Shown here piece after piece: positions 23,886-34,828 of a DNA stretch of 64,000 nucleotides; the stretch's first letter is position 1; each line of letters starts with the position of its first letter. The DNA is from Melampsora larici-populina 98AG31 (lineage: Eukaryota > Basidiomycota > Pucciniomycetes > Pucciniales > Melampsoraceae). Made by a program: the position numbers and the translations under genes. The stretch is from positions 696,966-760,965 of the forward strand of contig NW_006768774.1 in assembly GCF_000204055.1 (NCBI RefSeq), in the 5' to 3' direction. Below the pieces are notes generated by a model. The model had not been told where the DNA came from and searched no databases. It saw only the letters and a program-made list of their open reading frames with translations.

Positions 23886-25074
23886 AGTGTATTGAACAAC
23901 TTGACTTGTTTAAGTTTGGAAAAAAATTGACTATGTATCTTATTGAATCCTTGTGCATTTTTTTGTTGTGATGTGGGTGTTCTCTGTGTTTGGTGATGCT
24001 ATTCACAGAAAGTCATTTTCATCATATGGTTCTCTGTCTGTTTTGTGGTTTTTCCTCATTTATATACTCCTTTGAGTACAGTTTGTGGAGCAATGATCCT
24101 TCATTGCATTAAGCCTCCTGATCATATCACAAATCAATTTTTAATCCTCTCATGGCCTGATGAATACAAGAAAATCTTCATGTTTGAGATAATCAGATAG
24201 TGTGCCATGATTCTCCTTCATTACAGTGTGACATCACCTTTGGAAAATCAATTTTCATGTGTTTAGATCAGATGCAAAAACACTGTGGGTGTGACTCCTG
24301 CTCTCCTTTCAATAAGATATGTCCTCCTTCATAACTTCAGTGCTTTACAAGGTGTATCACAATAGGGATGACACTTTTTAATAGGCAAACATCCAAGAGA
24401 TGATCTGTGTAATCTTAAATCACCTACATGATACTATCACATGAGCTCTACACATTTGAGATACATTTGAGTGCTCTATCATGGTGAGCAATCCCTGCAA
24501 GTTTACCCTTACATGCACAGTTCGAGATAAATGCCATGTGATTGTGAAAGCTCACATATTACCACCAACATCCTTGACCTCAAAATTACCATTGTAGCGC
24601 AATGGTTTGGGTCACATATGCAGAGTAAATTTAAGTAAGACAAGATTATCTTACAATTCTTTTGGGGAAAAAGATGAAGACATTTACAAGATTGGTTCTA
24701 TTATTTACAAGATATTTTGACTTCACAATCCTACAAGATAGAAACAGGAACTTTACTATTGTCTGAGTCAACATGACCAAGTAGAGTAGATATTGTACCA
24801 AAAAAACTCAGTTCCACTGTCATACGTGTGGTCAAAAAACTTCAAATCCCATGCCAGTGAGTTTACACAACTATGTAATATATAGGCCACTTGTTGGTGC
24901 TATGAAATGGGTTCACAAACTTCAGAGGAATGTAATTTGAAGCAATTGATGGATCCTCAATGAACAAAAAATAGCTTGGCCAAAAGAAGGGCAATGCATC
25001 AAACTTGTATCTTCAAAGAGTGCTTCTGTTATCATAAAAATTGTAATAGAGGAACACTCAGAGTTTCAAAAACT

Positions 25075-25222
25075 TTTGATACAAAAACTACTGATTTGAA
25101 AATGTTCCATTGGACAACAATCAATTTGAGAACAATGACTTTGAAAACAGTCAATTTTGAAACAATTCATTTGAAAATATAAATTTGAGAACAATTGATT
25201 TGAAAACAATCAATTTGAAAAT
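25075..25222. repeat. Degenerate tandem repeat of about 15-16 bp
   Basis: Roughly eight or nine imperfect copies of a unit like ATTTGAAAACAATCA follow each other, with GAA and TTTG positions conserved and a few copies reading GAGAACAAT. The open frame across it (TTDLKMFHWTTINLRTMTLK) is a by-product of the repeat. Confidence 0.75.
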
Positions 25223-25464
25223 AGGAAGGAAAGCTGTTGAAAGTAAGATGGAATAGGTACAAACCAAAAGCCAATGTTTGATAGTGATGTTGTACCTATG
25301 TCAATAAAGAGAAGAAAATGAGAGGTGTAGTCAAGCTTTGATTGTGGGGAGAGGTGGTGTGATGTGTGGCTTTGTAGAAGTTGAGTAGATATGCAGATGT
25401 AGAGTTTCTGCAGAATTGGAGAGGTCCAGTGAATGTACTGGAGGTCTACCAATTTTTCAGCTTC

Positions 25465-26667
25465 ACAAAGCCCTATCTATGTGGCTACACCTGCACCCTT
25501 GCAGAGGTGCTTATGACAAATTCTCTATTCCCAACATGAGAACTCCGTGGATTAAGTCCTGTTATGTAGGTTTTTGTAATTACCCACTTCCCTCAATGAG
25601 AGAACACAATTCAAGCATTTATAAAGGTTGTTCATAATTCCTGTCTATACAAACTTCTAGCCTCACATCTTAGGAAATACAGGTGGTGTTGTCCAAAGAG
25701 CAATTGAAAAGTTTTTGAAATATTGGCCTGTATTGTGGCCTTTTCAACTCCTCTTTGTTCAAGATTTTTGGCCTTGCACAAAAACTCACAATGATTTTTG
25801 CCTACCCTAGCTATGTAACTGGACCATTATTGGGCCACAAGTCATGCACAAGTTCCACATATTTCTGCAGAAATTTTTGAGACTGAATAGCGCAAAGACA
25901 TATCCCAGCTTTCTGACCAAACCTATGCAAGCTTTTATGTGGATTAAATAATCTCAACATCTTCCATTTTCAAAATGGCTCCACATTTCTCTGTGATCCG
26001 CTTACATCCACATATCAAATAATCAGGTATCCAATGGTTCAATGCATTTGAAAACACTGCTGTGAACACAAAAGAGATTGTGTGTGTCTGCAACTGTTGA
26101 TCCAATGGGCTTCAGCTGAGCCTGCACAATGTGTTCACATTTGTTGGCAGTGTGATATCTTGCCGTATATTCAAGTTCCTACAGAGTTTTGGACCCTGGT
26201 CATGTCAGAGAACAGAAGACCATGCATTAAGGTCTCTCTAGGATCTCAACAATTGATGTTGCAATTAATGATATCTTGTATCTATACTTTGAGACCTTTG
26301 CTGTGCATTGAGAATTTTGATATCCTACAAGAAATGTTTATGACTTTCTGGCATTTATTTCCTCCAATGGGCATGCAGTGTGAATATTACACCCACTTAC
26401 AGGTAAGACATAAAAGCTTGAAAGCTCACCTCAAAAAAGGGATCATTCACCATGATCTCCAGGATGATCAAGGAAACATTACATGTAGAAAGGAATTCTG
26501 AACAACTTTTATAAAAGCTCAAATTGAGTTTTCTCATTGAGGGGAGTGGGAAGATACAAAAATCTACATAAAAGGACTTCATGGCAGACTTCTCATGCCA
26601 GCAATGGACAATATTTCATAAGTCCCTCTGCAAGGACGTGGACATGGCTGCGCAGATAGGGCTTTGT
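25465..26667. mobile_element. Long-inverted-repeat element, about 1.2 kb
   Basis: Left arm 25465-25647 and right arm 26484-26667 are diverged reverse complements (about 183 bp each). Shared blocks include AAAGCCCTATCT, CCTTGCAGAGG, TTTTTGTA, CTCAATGAGA and TTATAAA-GTTGTTCA. The open frames read from each arm carry the same peptide core (NYPLPSMRE in one, IFPLPSMRK in the other). The 0.8 kb between the arms has no recognisable transposase. It could be a non-autonomous foldback/long-TIR transposon or two solo repeats in opposite orientation. Outer ends are approximate. Confidence 0.65.
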
Positions 26668-28017
26668 TATCCTAAATCAACTTCTGAGCAAAAAATTTAA
26701 CTGCCAATGTGTACCATGGACACAGTAGGGGATTTTGAACCTTTACTGTACTGTGGCCACTTACCAAGACAATAGGAGAGGCTCTTACTGAGTGTAAAAA
26801 TCTTGTAACCCTTAGTAAATGTACCAACAAAAAACATCCTAAAATTATGGTGACTGTGGAGAGCCAAATGAGTCAAAACCCTAAGGTGCAAAAAATCAAC
26901 CCAAAACTTGCCCTCAAAGCCCTGTTCAGACTATCCTGAGTCTGACCAACAACACTTTGCCTGTTGTCACTCCCTGTTCACTCAGTGTTTATCCCACCAA
27001 GTTTTTCTTTATATTTGTTAGAAAGTCTTTCTCTGGAGTTATTACAAGGAGCATTGGACTTAAAATGTGCAAAGATTCTCTTCTTCTGAGCAATTTATGT
27101 TGAAAAACAAGTTGCATTTTCCTCTCTGTGTTTGCTGTAGAAAAGCAAGTTGCACAATTGCTTAAAAAATCATATCATCTAGTGATCAATGTATCACAGT
27201 TACAAGATAACACCACAGGAAAACTCTCAAGTTTCTATTAGAAATATCATTATAATATGTATCAAAATTACTCATGAAGATGCTTTCAAAGATCATAATC
27301 TTGAACAACTGCATTCTTTTTACAAGGTTAAATCTTCTAAAAACATCACTCACTGGGTAAATGAAGATCTGAAAATTAGGACCAATATATTATACATACA
27401 TAGAAGATTGGCAAACAAATAGGAAAAGGAAGATGGATGAAAGAATGAGATTAAGTGAGATGAAGGGATTTTTTGGTCTGGGCCAACAGACTTGGGCTTG
27501 GGATAGGCTCAAGCAGGCTTTCAAGGAGAGCTTCACATGAGGATTCCACATTTTTAAGTTTTGACTCATTTGGCACCCCACAGCCACTACACAAGATCCA
27601 ACTATTCATACCTGTATTTGAGGCTTATGGATGCCAAGAATGATTTTTTTGTTGGTATCATTCTAAATAGCTTTTGGAAGTATTTTTGGAAGTATTGTCC
27701 CAGGTCCAAAACATCAAGCATCAAAAACTAGTGTGTTTGTTTTGCAACAATCAAAACCTGACAAAATGCAACTTACCAAGTTCCTCCTCAAATTGCAGGC
27801 GTAGAAATAAACAAAATGAAAATATGGTTCAAAATTTCTTTGAGGTCCTTTGGACCCCTGACTTTGAAACCTCTTGAGAAGAAGGAAAAATGGGGAGACA
27901 TTGTTTCATAGTCTTCCCGGAAGACATTGAGGGATCATCTTGTGTAACAATGGAGGATTGAAGATAGCCCCTGCCAAATCCAAATCTAATCAGGCTAGCC
28001 TGAAACACACTGATAAG

Positions 28018-28080
28018 CTGTGAAATCCCTCCTTCGCAGGCTCCAAAGGAAGCGCCTGCAAATCGAGGAGGGATTTACAT
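28018..28080. repeat. Short hairpin (AAATCCCTCCT...AGGAGGGATTT)
   Basis: TGTGAAATCCCTCCTTCGCA pairs with the inverted TGCAAATCGAGGAGGGATTT a few bases further on, with a few unpaired bases. It is probably a small MITE relic; no clear target duplication was found. Confidence 0.55.
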
Positions 28081-28203
28081 AGTTAAGTCAAGGAAAAAAC
28101 AAATGCGCCAGAATCTTGACACACAATGAGTGGACACTAAAGCTACTGATATTTTTAGCTGAATCTGTAGCAAATATCAGCAAATAAATGTGATCCAAAC
28201 CTC

Positions 28204-28545
28204 TTGAAAGTTGGTAAAGGTAACATTGAATGCATAAAAAAGGTATTGGATGTAAAGCTCATTCCAAGCAGGTTGGTATGCGAATTCATGGTGGAAGACT
28301 GCTCGCATGCCTCCGACGTCGCTATGATCCAAACGCGACGCAGGCAAAAATACCTTTTTCGTCGTTTATATGACGAAGAATTCGAATTGAAAACTTACCT
28401 TTTTGGTCGATATATTTATCAGGAGCTATCCGGGGGCCTGTTTGGGCCCTCACTTCAGATCAGTCAAGGTGAAAATCTGTTGGATGCAAATAATAAAAGA
28501 TTGAAGGCCTTTGTTGAACTCGCGGCTTACTTACACAACGATTGA
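28204..28545 (+). CDS. Short unassigned open frame (uncertain)
   Basis: A 113-codon frame whose middle is not low-complexity (QTRRRQKYLFRRLYDEEFEL then TYLFGRYIYQELSGG). It matches no family I know. The first codons (MKVGKGNIECIKK) look like repeat-derived sequence, so a real protein might begin further in or this may be a gene fragment. No convincing introns or partners are visible nearby. Confidence 0.25.
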   Translation: MKVGKGNIECIKKVLDVKLIPSRLVCEFMVEDCSHASDVAMIQTRRRQKYLFRRLYDEEFELKTYLFGRYIYQELSGGLFGPSLQISQGENLLDANNKRLKAFVELAAYLHND

Positions 28546-28975
28546 ACGAGCGCATCCTACAGTCTCCTATGTAACAATTCTGGCTCCTCAGCGCGCTACA
28601 TGAAGCACGTGCAGCAGGGGGTTTGAGACAATCATACTATTACTCAGCTTATCCAATGAATTTTGATTCAACTCGTCATTCAAACCTGCCATTTATTACA
28701 TTGTGGGCAATTAACAAAACAAAATCTTGTGAAACCAAGATATATACTTTTTTTAAAACTTTCAAACTTGGACGGATTGAATCATTTAATACAGGATACG
28801 ATTCATGAAACCGTCAAGTTAACCGTCTTGCTTTTCCTTGAATGCCACGAAACCAAAGAAAAGTCCACCAAGCAGAACACACGTGAACTTCATAAAATTA
28901 AATATTAAAGAGTATATTCTTGATACCGATCATTATCTTGCCCGAGATCTTGAGATTTTATATAGGCGAACTTCT

Positions 28976-31900
28976 TCACTGGAATTCAATATATCTCAAG
29001 GTCTCTTTCTCAAGTAACACAACAGTTTTTCGAGACTCGAAGAGCGCCTACGGAAATGTTCAGGAAAAAGATCAGCGGTCATAGCAAATAAGACATCTCC
29101 ATGAAATAAAAAAAGCATACATGAATGCCAACACTGGTTCCTACTTTCATCAACTGCCCACGAGTGGATCGTAGATCCCAAATCTTCAGTCCTCCTACTT
29201 GTCCATCAGGATAAACAAAATAGTTATCCCTGATACCCCCCTATGATCCGAGGACTGGTCAATTTATCTTATCATTGAGTGGTGCATACAGTCAGAACGT
29301 AAAGGAATCCACTCACTTTCCGATAAGTTTCAACGGGTGACTCAAATCCCTTGAAATTTGGATCTTCACCAAAGCCAAAATTGATTGCTGGACGATTTCC
29401 TCGAATATCACACAACCGAAACTAAGTTGAAGATCACAACCACCCATTAGATTCTCCTACCTTGTTACCCATACTTCTACTCGAAAGGAAAACAGAGTCA
29501 GATTATGTTTGACCTGCTTACTTGATAATCAGGTGTCTTGTTCCCAGTGGTGACCATCGTAATGTATTCATTTGTTGGACTGAGATCACGATCAAGTATT
29601 ATAAAAATTAGCGCTACTAGCCGAAGTGGAAACACCACGAACTAGAAGGTACTCTGCCTGTATCCAATGAATCGGAGACCTAGCCTCTAGGAGAAGGCTA
29701 CGCGTATTTGATTCTATATTTGTTTGATAGACCTATGATGCCAATTGAACGTCGACCTGGTGATCAGCAATCGATCAAAAGCCAATAGTAAACAGTCATA
29801 AAGAGTTTTACCCTTCCTCCGCTATCTCCAGAAAAGATCAGTTGGTTGAGCGCAGAGACCTCTAACGCTTGTATTGCACTTTTATGTTCTGTGAACCGCT
29901 TTATGACGTCTACTTTACCATTGACAGCTTTCCAAAGCATGATCTGTTTCTCTATGCCAGACGTCACAAAGCCCAAAGAATTGTGATCGGAAGGTAACAG
30001 ACATGTCGCTCGTACCCCTTGCTCGTGCATCACCTGCGGAAGGGGAGTGCGCTGACAGATGAGCTTACCGTTCTACGGTCGCAAGGGTTTGAGTCAGTAG
30101 GGAGATAACCGAGACGAAAATGAAGAAAGAAGATCAACCTTTGCTGGTCGATTAAACTTGATCAGGGAGACCTGCGAAGATTTATATGATCGGCCAGTGT
30201 TGGATGATCGGGATCCCAGGATCAAGGTTTTGTGAGGGGCAGAGTAACAAGCTGCATCTACAATCTCGGTTGCTGAGGGCCCTGGCAGCAACAGTTGAAC
30301 TTTACTCCTATCCCTTTTATCCCATGAAAGTACATCACCTCGTAATGAGACGTTCAAATGTACATTCATGTCGGTGGGAACCAAATACCTTTTCTTAGTG
30401 ACCCCAAACCCTCGGTGAGTGTAAGCAAAGGTGTTCCTAACTCTGAAGCTATCGTTGGGTTGTGGCCTAAAAGGTTGATTGGGACGTTGCGGGGGTCTTG
30501 CTGGAGGAAGTTGTCTCATGTTCGCTTCCTCTCTCTTCCTATTTTTGAGTTGATCAATTTCACTCCGTAATTCACGTAATTGAGCTGTCAAGTCAGCTAT
30601 CAGAGGAGCCGGAACTATGGCAACATCGTGTGGGATAGGAGTATCGCCAAGTAGGGCGGGAGGCGAGCCAGCCCTTTGAGCTTGTGGGGCTTGATCGAGG
30701 GTTTTCTGAGGCCTAGAAGCATCATGCACAGGCGGTACCTGATTGGATCTGCGATTTGAGGGAAGACTATGATGATCCTCACACGTACTACTAGCCTGGC
30801 CACCCTTGTTTCGGCTACGACTAACAGATCGCAACCGGTCAGCTGTGAGAGTACATTGTGCATTGAAACCAGAGATGATAGCGTTGGTCTGGACTGTGTG
30901 CTTGCGGATAGTGAGTGTGTCACTCAAGATGATCCATTTGATCAGACCTAAACAACCCTCAGAAGGGTCTCGATTGGTATCAACTGGTCTGAGTACAAAG
31001 CATCGGTCAAATGCCCGCTGGATATTTTTCGGAAATTCTGCAAAAGCTCCATGAACTATACATAGGACTGTTTTGGGATCTGTGGGCACGGGCCAAGCAT
31101 CGACTATTAGATTGTCCAATGGTTCGTTCGATAGAGCAGGTAATCTTGAGATACTATAATAGATGCTAGACCATCCTATGTTCTTGGTCACTCTAGTAGA
31201 CGTGCAGCCCTGTTTGGCAAGAAGATTGGAAAAGATCGCCGTTTGATCATACAGATGACGAAGATCGACTCGTGATTCTTCCCATAGCCTAAAGAACGTA
31301 CTTAGAAAATCGTGAAGACTTCTTCGGAGATCAGGATGTACACTTTCGTCGACATAAGTTGCTTTGGGAGCGAATGGCCACTTTGGGTGCTGAGTACTGC
31401 GGCTAGCAACATGCCGGTCTCCACAGAGATCTATTGGCTCAAGAGCCGAGTTTCGTGAGTGGTGTGAAGGGCCGGCTTCTACAGAAGACGAGATGCTGGC
31501 TGCCAGTGTCGGTTGTTGTTGTGTTGCTTTTGCCTGTGTAGCTTGGGAAGGGCCTCGCCCGTCACTCAATTGATCAATGTCTTGACTTGACTCTGAGCCA
31601 TCAAGGCTGCGGTTGTCTATTACCCGCAAGATGAGGTAGCCATCAGCCCAGCTACGCAGTCATGATAGAAAAACAATACGTATAAGTCTGGATGAAGATC
31701 CGTTACAAATGTGATAGGTGGACACCTCAAAACTTACGAGGAGGTCATGACTCTTTTGTCCTCCTGGGTCAATGTGCGAACCTTCTCCAACTCAAACAAA
31801 TGTCGAGATTTGAGATAATCTGGCACGTTCACCTCACATTTTTTCGGATACGCAAAGGCCACTTCATATAATGGCAGTGATGAAGGGCCTGAAGTCGGGT

Positions 31901-33930
31901 TGTGGGTTGTTTCGCCGACATCCTTAGCGACGACAGGAGGGTCGACAGTTAGATTCGCACAATGAGGATCAGCACTCGCGGCCTTACGGTCGGCTTTGCG
32001 TTCGGCCTTCCTAATGATCCGATCGATGTCATCCATTGGCCTCAAGCTGCGTTCGTGTGACGACGTTGGGCTTGAATCTCGAGAAAGACATAGGCTATCT
32101 TGGCGATCACCCTCAAGCGTAGTGTCTTCAATGATCTCTTGTTCAATGTCTTCATTGGTGATATCGACTTTCTCTTGCTCTTCGGAACTTGCAGTTTCAT
32201 GATCATTCTCGCCGTAGTTCTTTGGATTGACGATCTCAATGTCACTGCTGGTCTCTATTTTCATGTCAGTATCACCAGATATTGATGACTGCCTCGAGGC
32301 GTTGTCACCTTCTGAAGGTTCCCGAACACAATCCTCCTGATCTTTAGCATTCGACGGCGCAGGACTTGGTGATGAATATATAAATTGGGCGTCTTCCTGT
32401 GGAAGAGGAGGCGTGCCAGGGGAGGAGATCTGAGGGGGAGTCCTAGGCGAGGAGTTCTGAGGAGGAGTCCCAGGGGAAGAGAATTGAGGAGGAGTCCCAG
32501 GTGACAATGGGGGGTCGAGTTGGTCCATTTCAATGATGTCTAAATCAGTGGTTGCATTTGCACCTTCTTTCTTGGGCGGACCTTCCTCAACGATGACAGG
32601 TGAAAGTCTGGCAAGATCTTGGGTAGATGATTCTTCCTCGTCGTGGGACCGGTACAATTTGACAGACATCTTGAGTCCCTTGTAAGATACGTCGTTTGGA
32701 ATGATAATGAGCTTTGCTTGAGAAGCTTCATAAGCATCTTCCGGATTCTCAAATTCCACTTTGCCGGTAAACTCGGTGACTTTATTGCCCTTGATGGAAT
32801 AATTACGTATTGATTTACTGGAAAAGAAGAAAAACTCAATCAGCTTGTCAACTTTACTTACTAATTCCACCCCAGAGAAGAAAACAGATCAAAGTACAGT
32901 ATAAGACTTGCATAGTGCCGTACACACCGAGAAGGCATCGGGTCAAAACCAAACATTTGTCCATAGATAAACCAGGTCGCAAAGTTGCACGAACAATAAC
33001 CATAGGAAAGGATGCGATAGCATTTGTATTTCGAACAGGTTGAAGGTTAGAGCTGGTATTGTAGCGTGGTTTCTTGGACCTGCTTCCAGTCTCTTGTGGA
33101 GTTTCTGGGCGTTGCTTCGCTCCAGCTTGACCTACAAGAGGCTGCTGGCAAGACGAGCTCGCATTCCCAAGGAAAGGTCTCTTCCTACACATTGAGTTAT
33201 ATACATCGTCACATGTGGGGTCCCGTCTGAACGTCAAAGGACTTGTCGTGTTACTTTGGATTGCAGGGGGTGACTGGCAGTGCTGATGTCGAGTGACTGG
33301 TGTAGCTTCTGATTCGTTTGTCAGAGTTGTGAGAGGAGATCTGGTTAAAGGTTGCACTTCACGAGGCTGAGAAGGAAGCGAAGTCGTAGGTACAACTGAG
33401 GATGATGGTATAGGACAATCCAATCGCAAGGGCAAGTCATGATGTCGGTTGCTTGAAGGGGGATTGACTCGATGAAGGTGTATGGAGTTTTGACGATCAC
33501 TTCTCCAGACATCACCATGAGTGATCTGAGAGCGAAATTGACGTGGAGGATTTGATCCTGATTGATTCCTTGCATCTCGTCCGAAATGTGAAGGCCCTTG
33601 TGTACGACTAGCTTCGTGGTATCGGGAGGGCGTTGCTGTTGACCTGTTCCCTGTAGATTGATGAAAAGGCTTCTGATTAGTGGGAATCGATGATATTGGT
33701 CGTATAGATGGTGGTTGTGCAGGTCTTCGGAGTCGATAGGGAACCCAATTTCCCTCATTAGGTTGGGCATCCTCTCGTTTGACCGTAGAAGGGTAGGTCT
33801 GTTGACTTCGCCGGGAAGCAGATTGGGTCTCCTGAGGTCCACTTGGTGATTGTTGTGCACAAAAGCTAGGCAAAGGTCTTGTCCGCAAGTCGAGGAAAGT
33901 TGGCTTGTCTGGAATGCCTTGAGACGTCAT
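28976..33930 (-). CDS. RRM-like / NTF2-like / coiled-coil / WD-repeat protein
   Basis: Nine exons on the minus strand join in frame: 33930-32924, 32817-31738, 31651-30139, 30072-29812, 29732-29653, 29579-29522, 29421-29317, 29240-29121, 29047-28976, about 1431 residues (an upstream in-frame ATG at 33981 adds 17). The first 300 residues are disordered and rich in Arg, Ser, Pro and Gln. An RRM-like fold spans about 309-392 (MVIVRATLRPG, a helix with DKCLVLTRCLL, then TGKVEFENPEDAYEASQAK). Four SPGTPPQ-type repeats and acidic sequence follow. An NTF2-like domain (about 800-949) resembles Mex67/NXF: FLSTFFRLWEESR, LCIVHGAFAEF, RAFDRCFVLRP, WIILSDTLTIRKH. A coiled coil (about 1047-1076) leads to WD repeats (about 1102-1431) with IFSGDSGGRV, FRLCDIRGNRP, GGLKIWDLRS and a final blade ending LRYIEFQ. 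A role in RNA export or RNP biology is inferred from domains only. Confidence 0.75.
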
Positions 33931-33981
33931 AAATGATTGATTGAGTTTTGATGGAAAGATTGAATAAAGACCAGCATTCAC

Positions 33982-34828
33982 TCTAGATAGTCGATAGTCA
34001 CAATGGCGTTCTTGACACTTTTGAGGAAAAATTTAATCACATTTCAGTTTACAATACAGTCTCAGTGTGGTTTTGTCGTCACACTCACACACTCGGGTTA
34101 TGTACACATACTATCGGAGCTTCGGACTCTGGAGCGAGGCATCGAATTTCGAAATAGGGCTTCGCAGCGGGTCGAGACACGTCGGGCATCAAATGAAGAC
34201 AAGGCTTTTGCAGGGATTCATATTTCCTGACTTTATTCTGAAACACTGCAAACTTGAAGCCACAATTGGAATCAAAAACATTGTAGATACTTATTCCTCA
34301 AGTTAGACTTGTACCTGATCAAGATTTTGGAGACAATCTCGCCCAATCCTCTAAACCTTACAACTCAGGAGGATCTAGTACTCTCTGCACTCACTTGAGG
34401 ATATGGAATCTGACTCCAATTCGCATGATAATCTGTCTAAAAAAGGCTTCAGCACATTATTGATGTGAAGATTTTTCCTTGTACAATATCACATTTTCAT
34501 GATGCTGCTTGGTTCTACTGCTCAAGGCAGTGACAAGTTGAAGAATCTATCAGTTTTTTCATCACTTTTACTCTCAAAACTTTTTATTTTGATGATTTTT
34601 TATAATTTTGATTTCACAAAAAGAACTAATACATAAAACTTCCAATTAAATAGCACATTCGGAATCGTACGAAAAACCCCAAAGCCTTATCAGGTAAGAA
34701 GAAACGCATTTCTTGAAACCATGAAACCCCAAATACTTGTAATAAATAAAAAAAAGACAGTGTTAGTTTGAATGAAGAAAGAAAAGACTGAAAGAAAGAA
34801 AGAAAGAAAAAGTGCGATTTTTTTTATC
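33982..34828. other. Intergenic region with GAAA microsatellite
   Basis: No gene is supported. A (GAAA)n tract lies at about 34786-34810, just 3' of the seven-TM gene's stop codon. Frames at 34003-34306 have no family features. Confidence 0.5.

Larger units (their letters stand above)
23886..28203. other. Gene-free interval of degenerate repeats
   Basis: No intact gene is seen. Structured features are an AT-rich minisatellite (25075-25222), a long inverted repeat (25465-26667) and a hairpin (28018-28080). Composition and short open frames suggest decayed transposon sequence. Confidence 0.55.

Noticed and set aside
32042..32839. Other-frame ORFs within 32042-32839
   Set aside because: Shadows of the acidic/Pro-rich part of the large minus-strand gene.
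33345..33860. 171-codon minus-strand frame
   Set aside because: It is an alternate frame of the disordered first exon of the RRM/NTF2/WD gene on the same strand; low-complexity composition and no splice partners.
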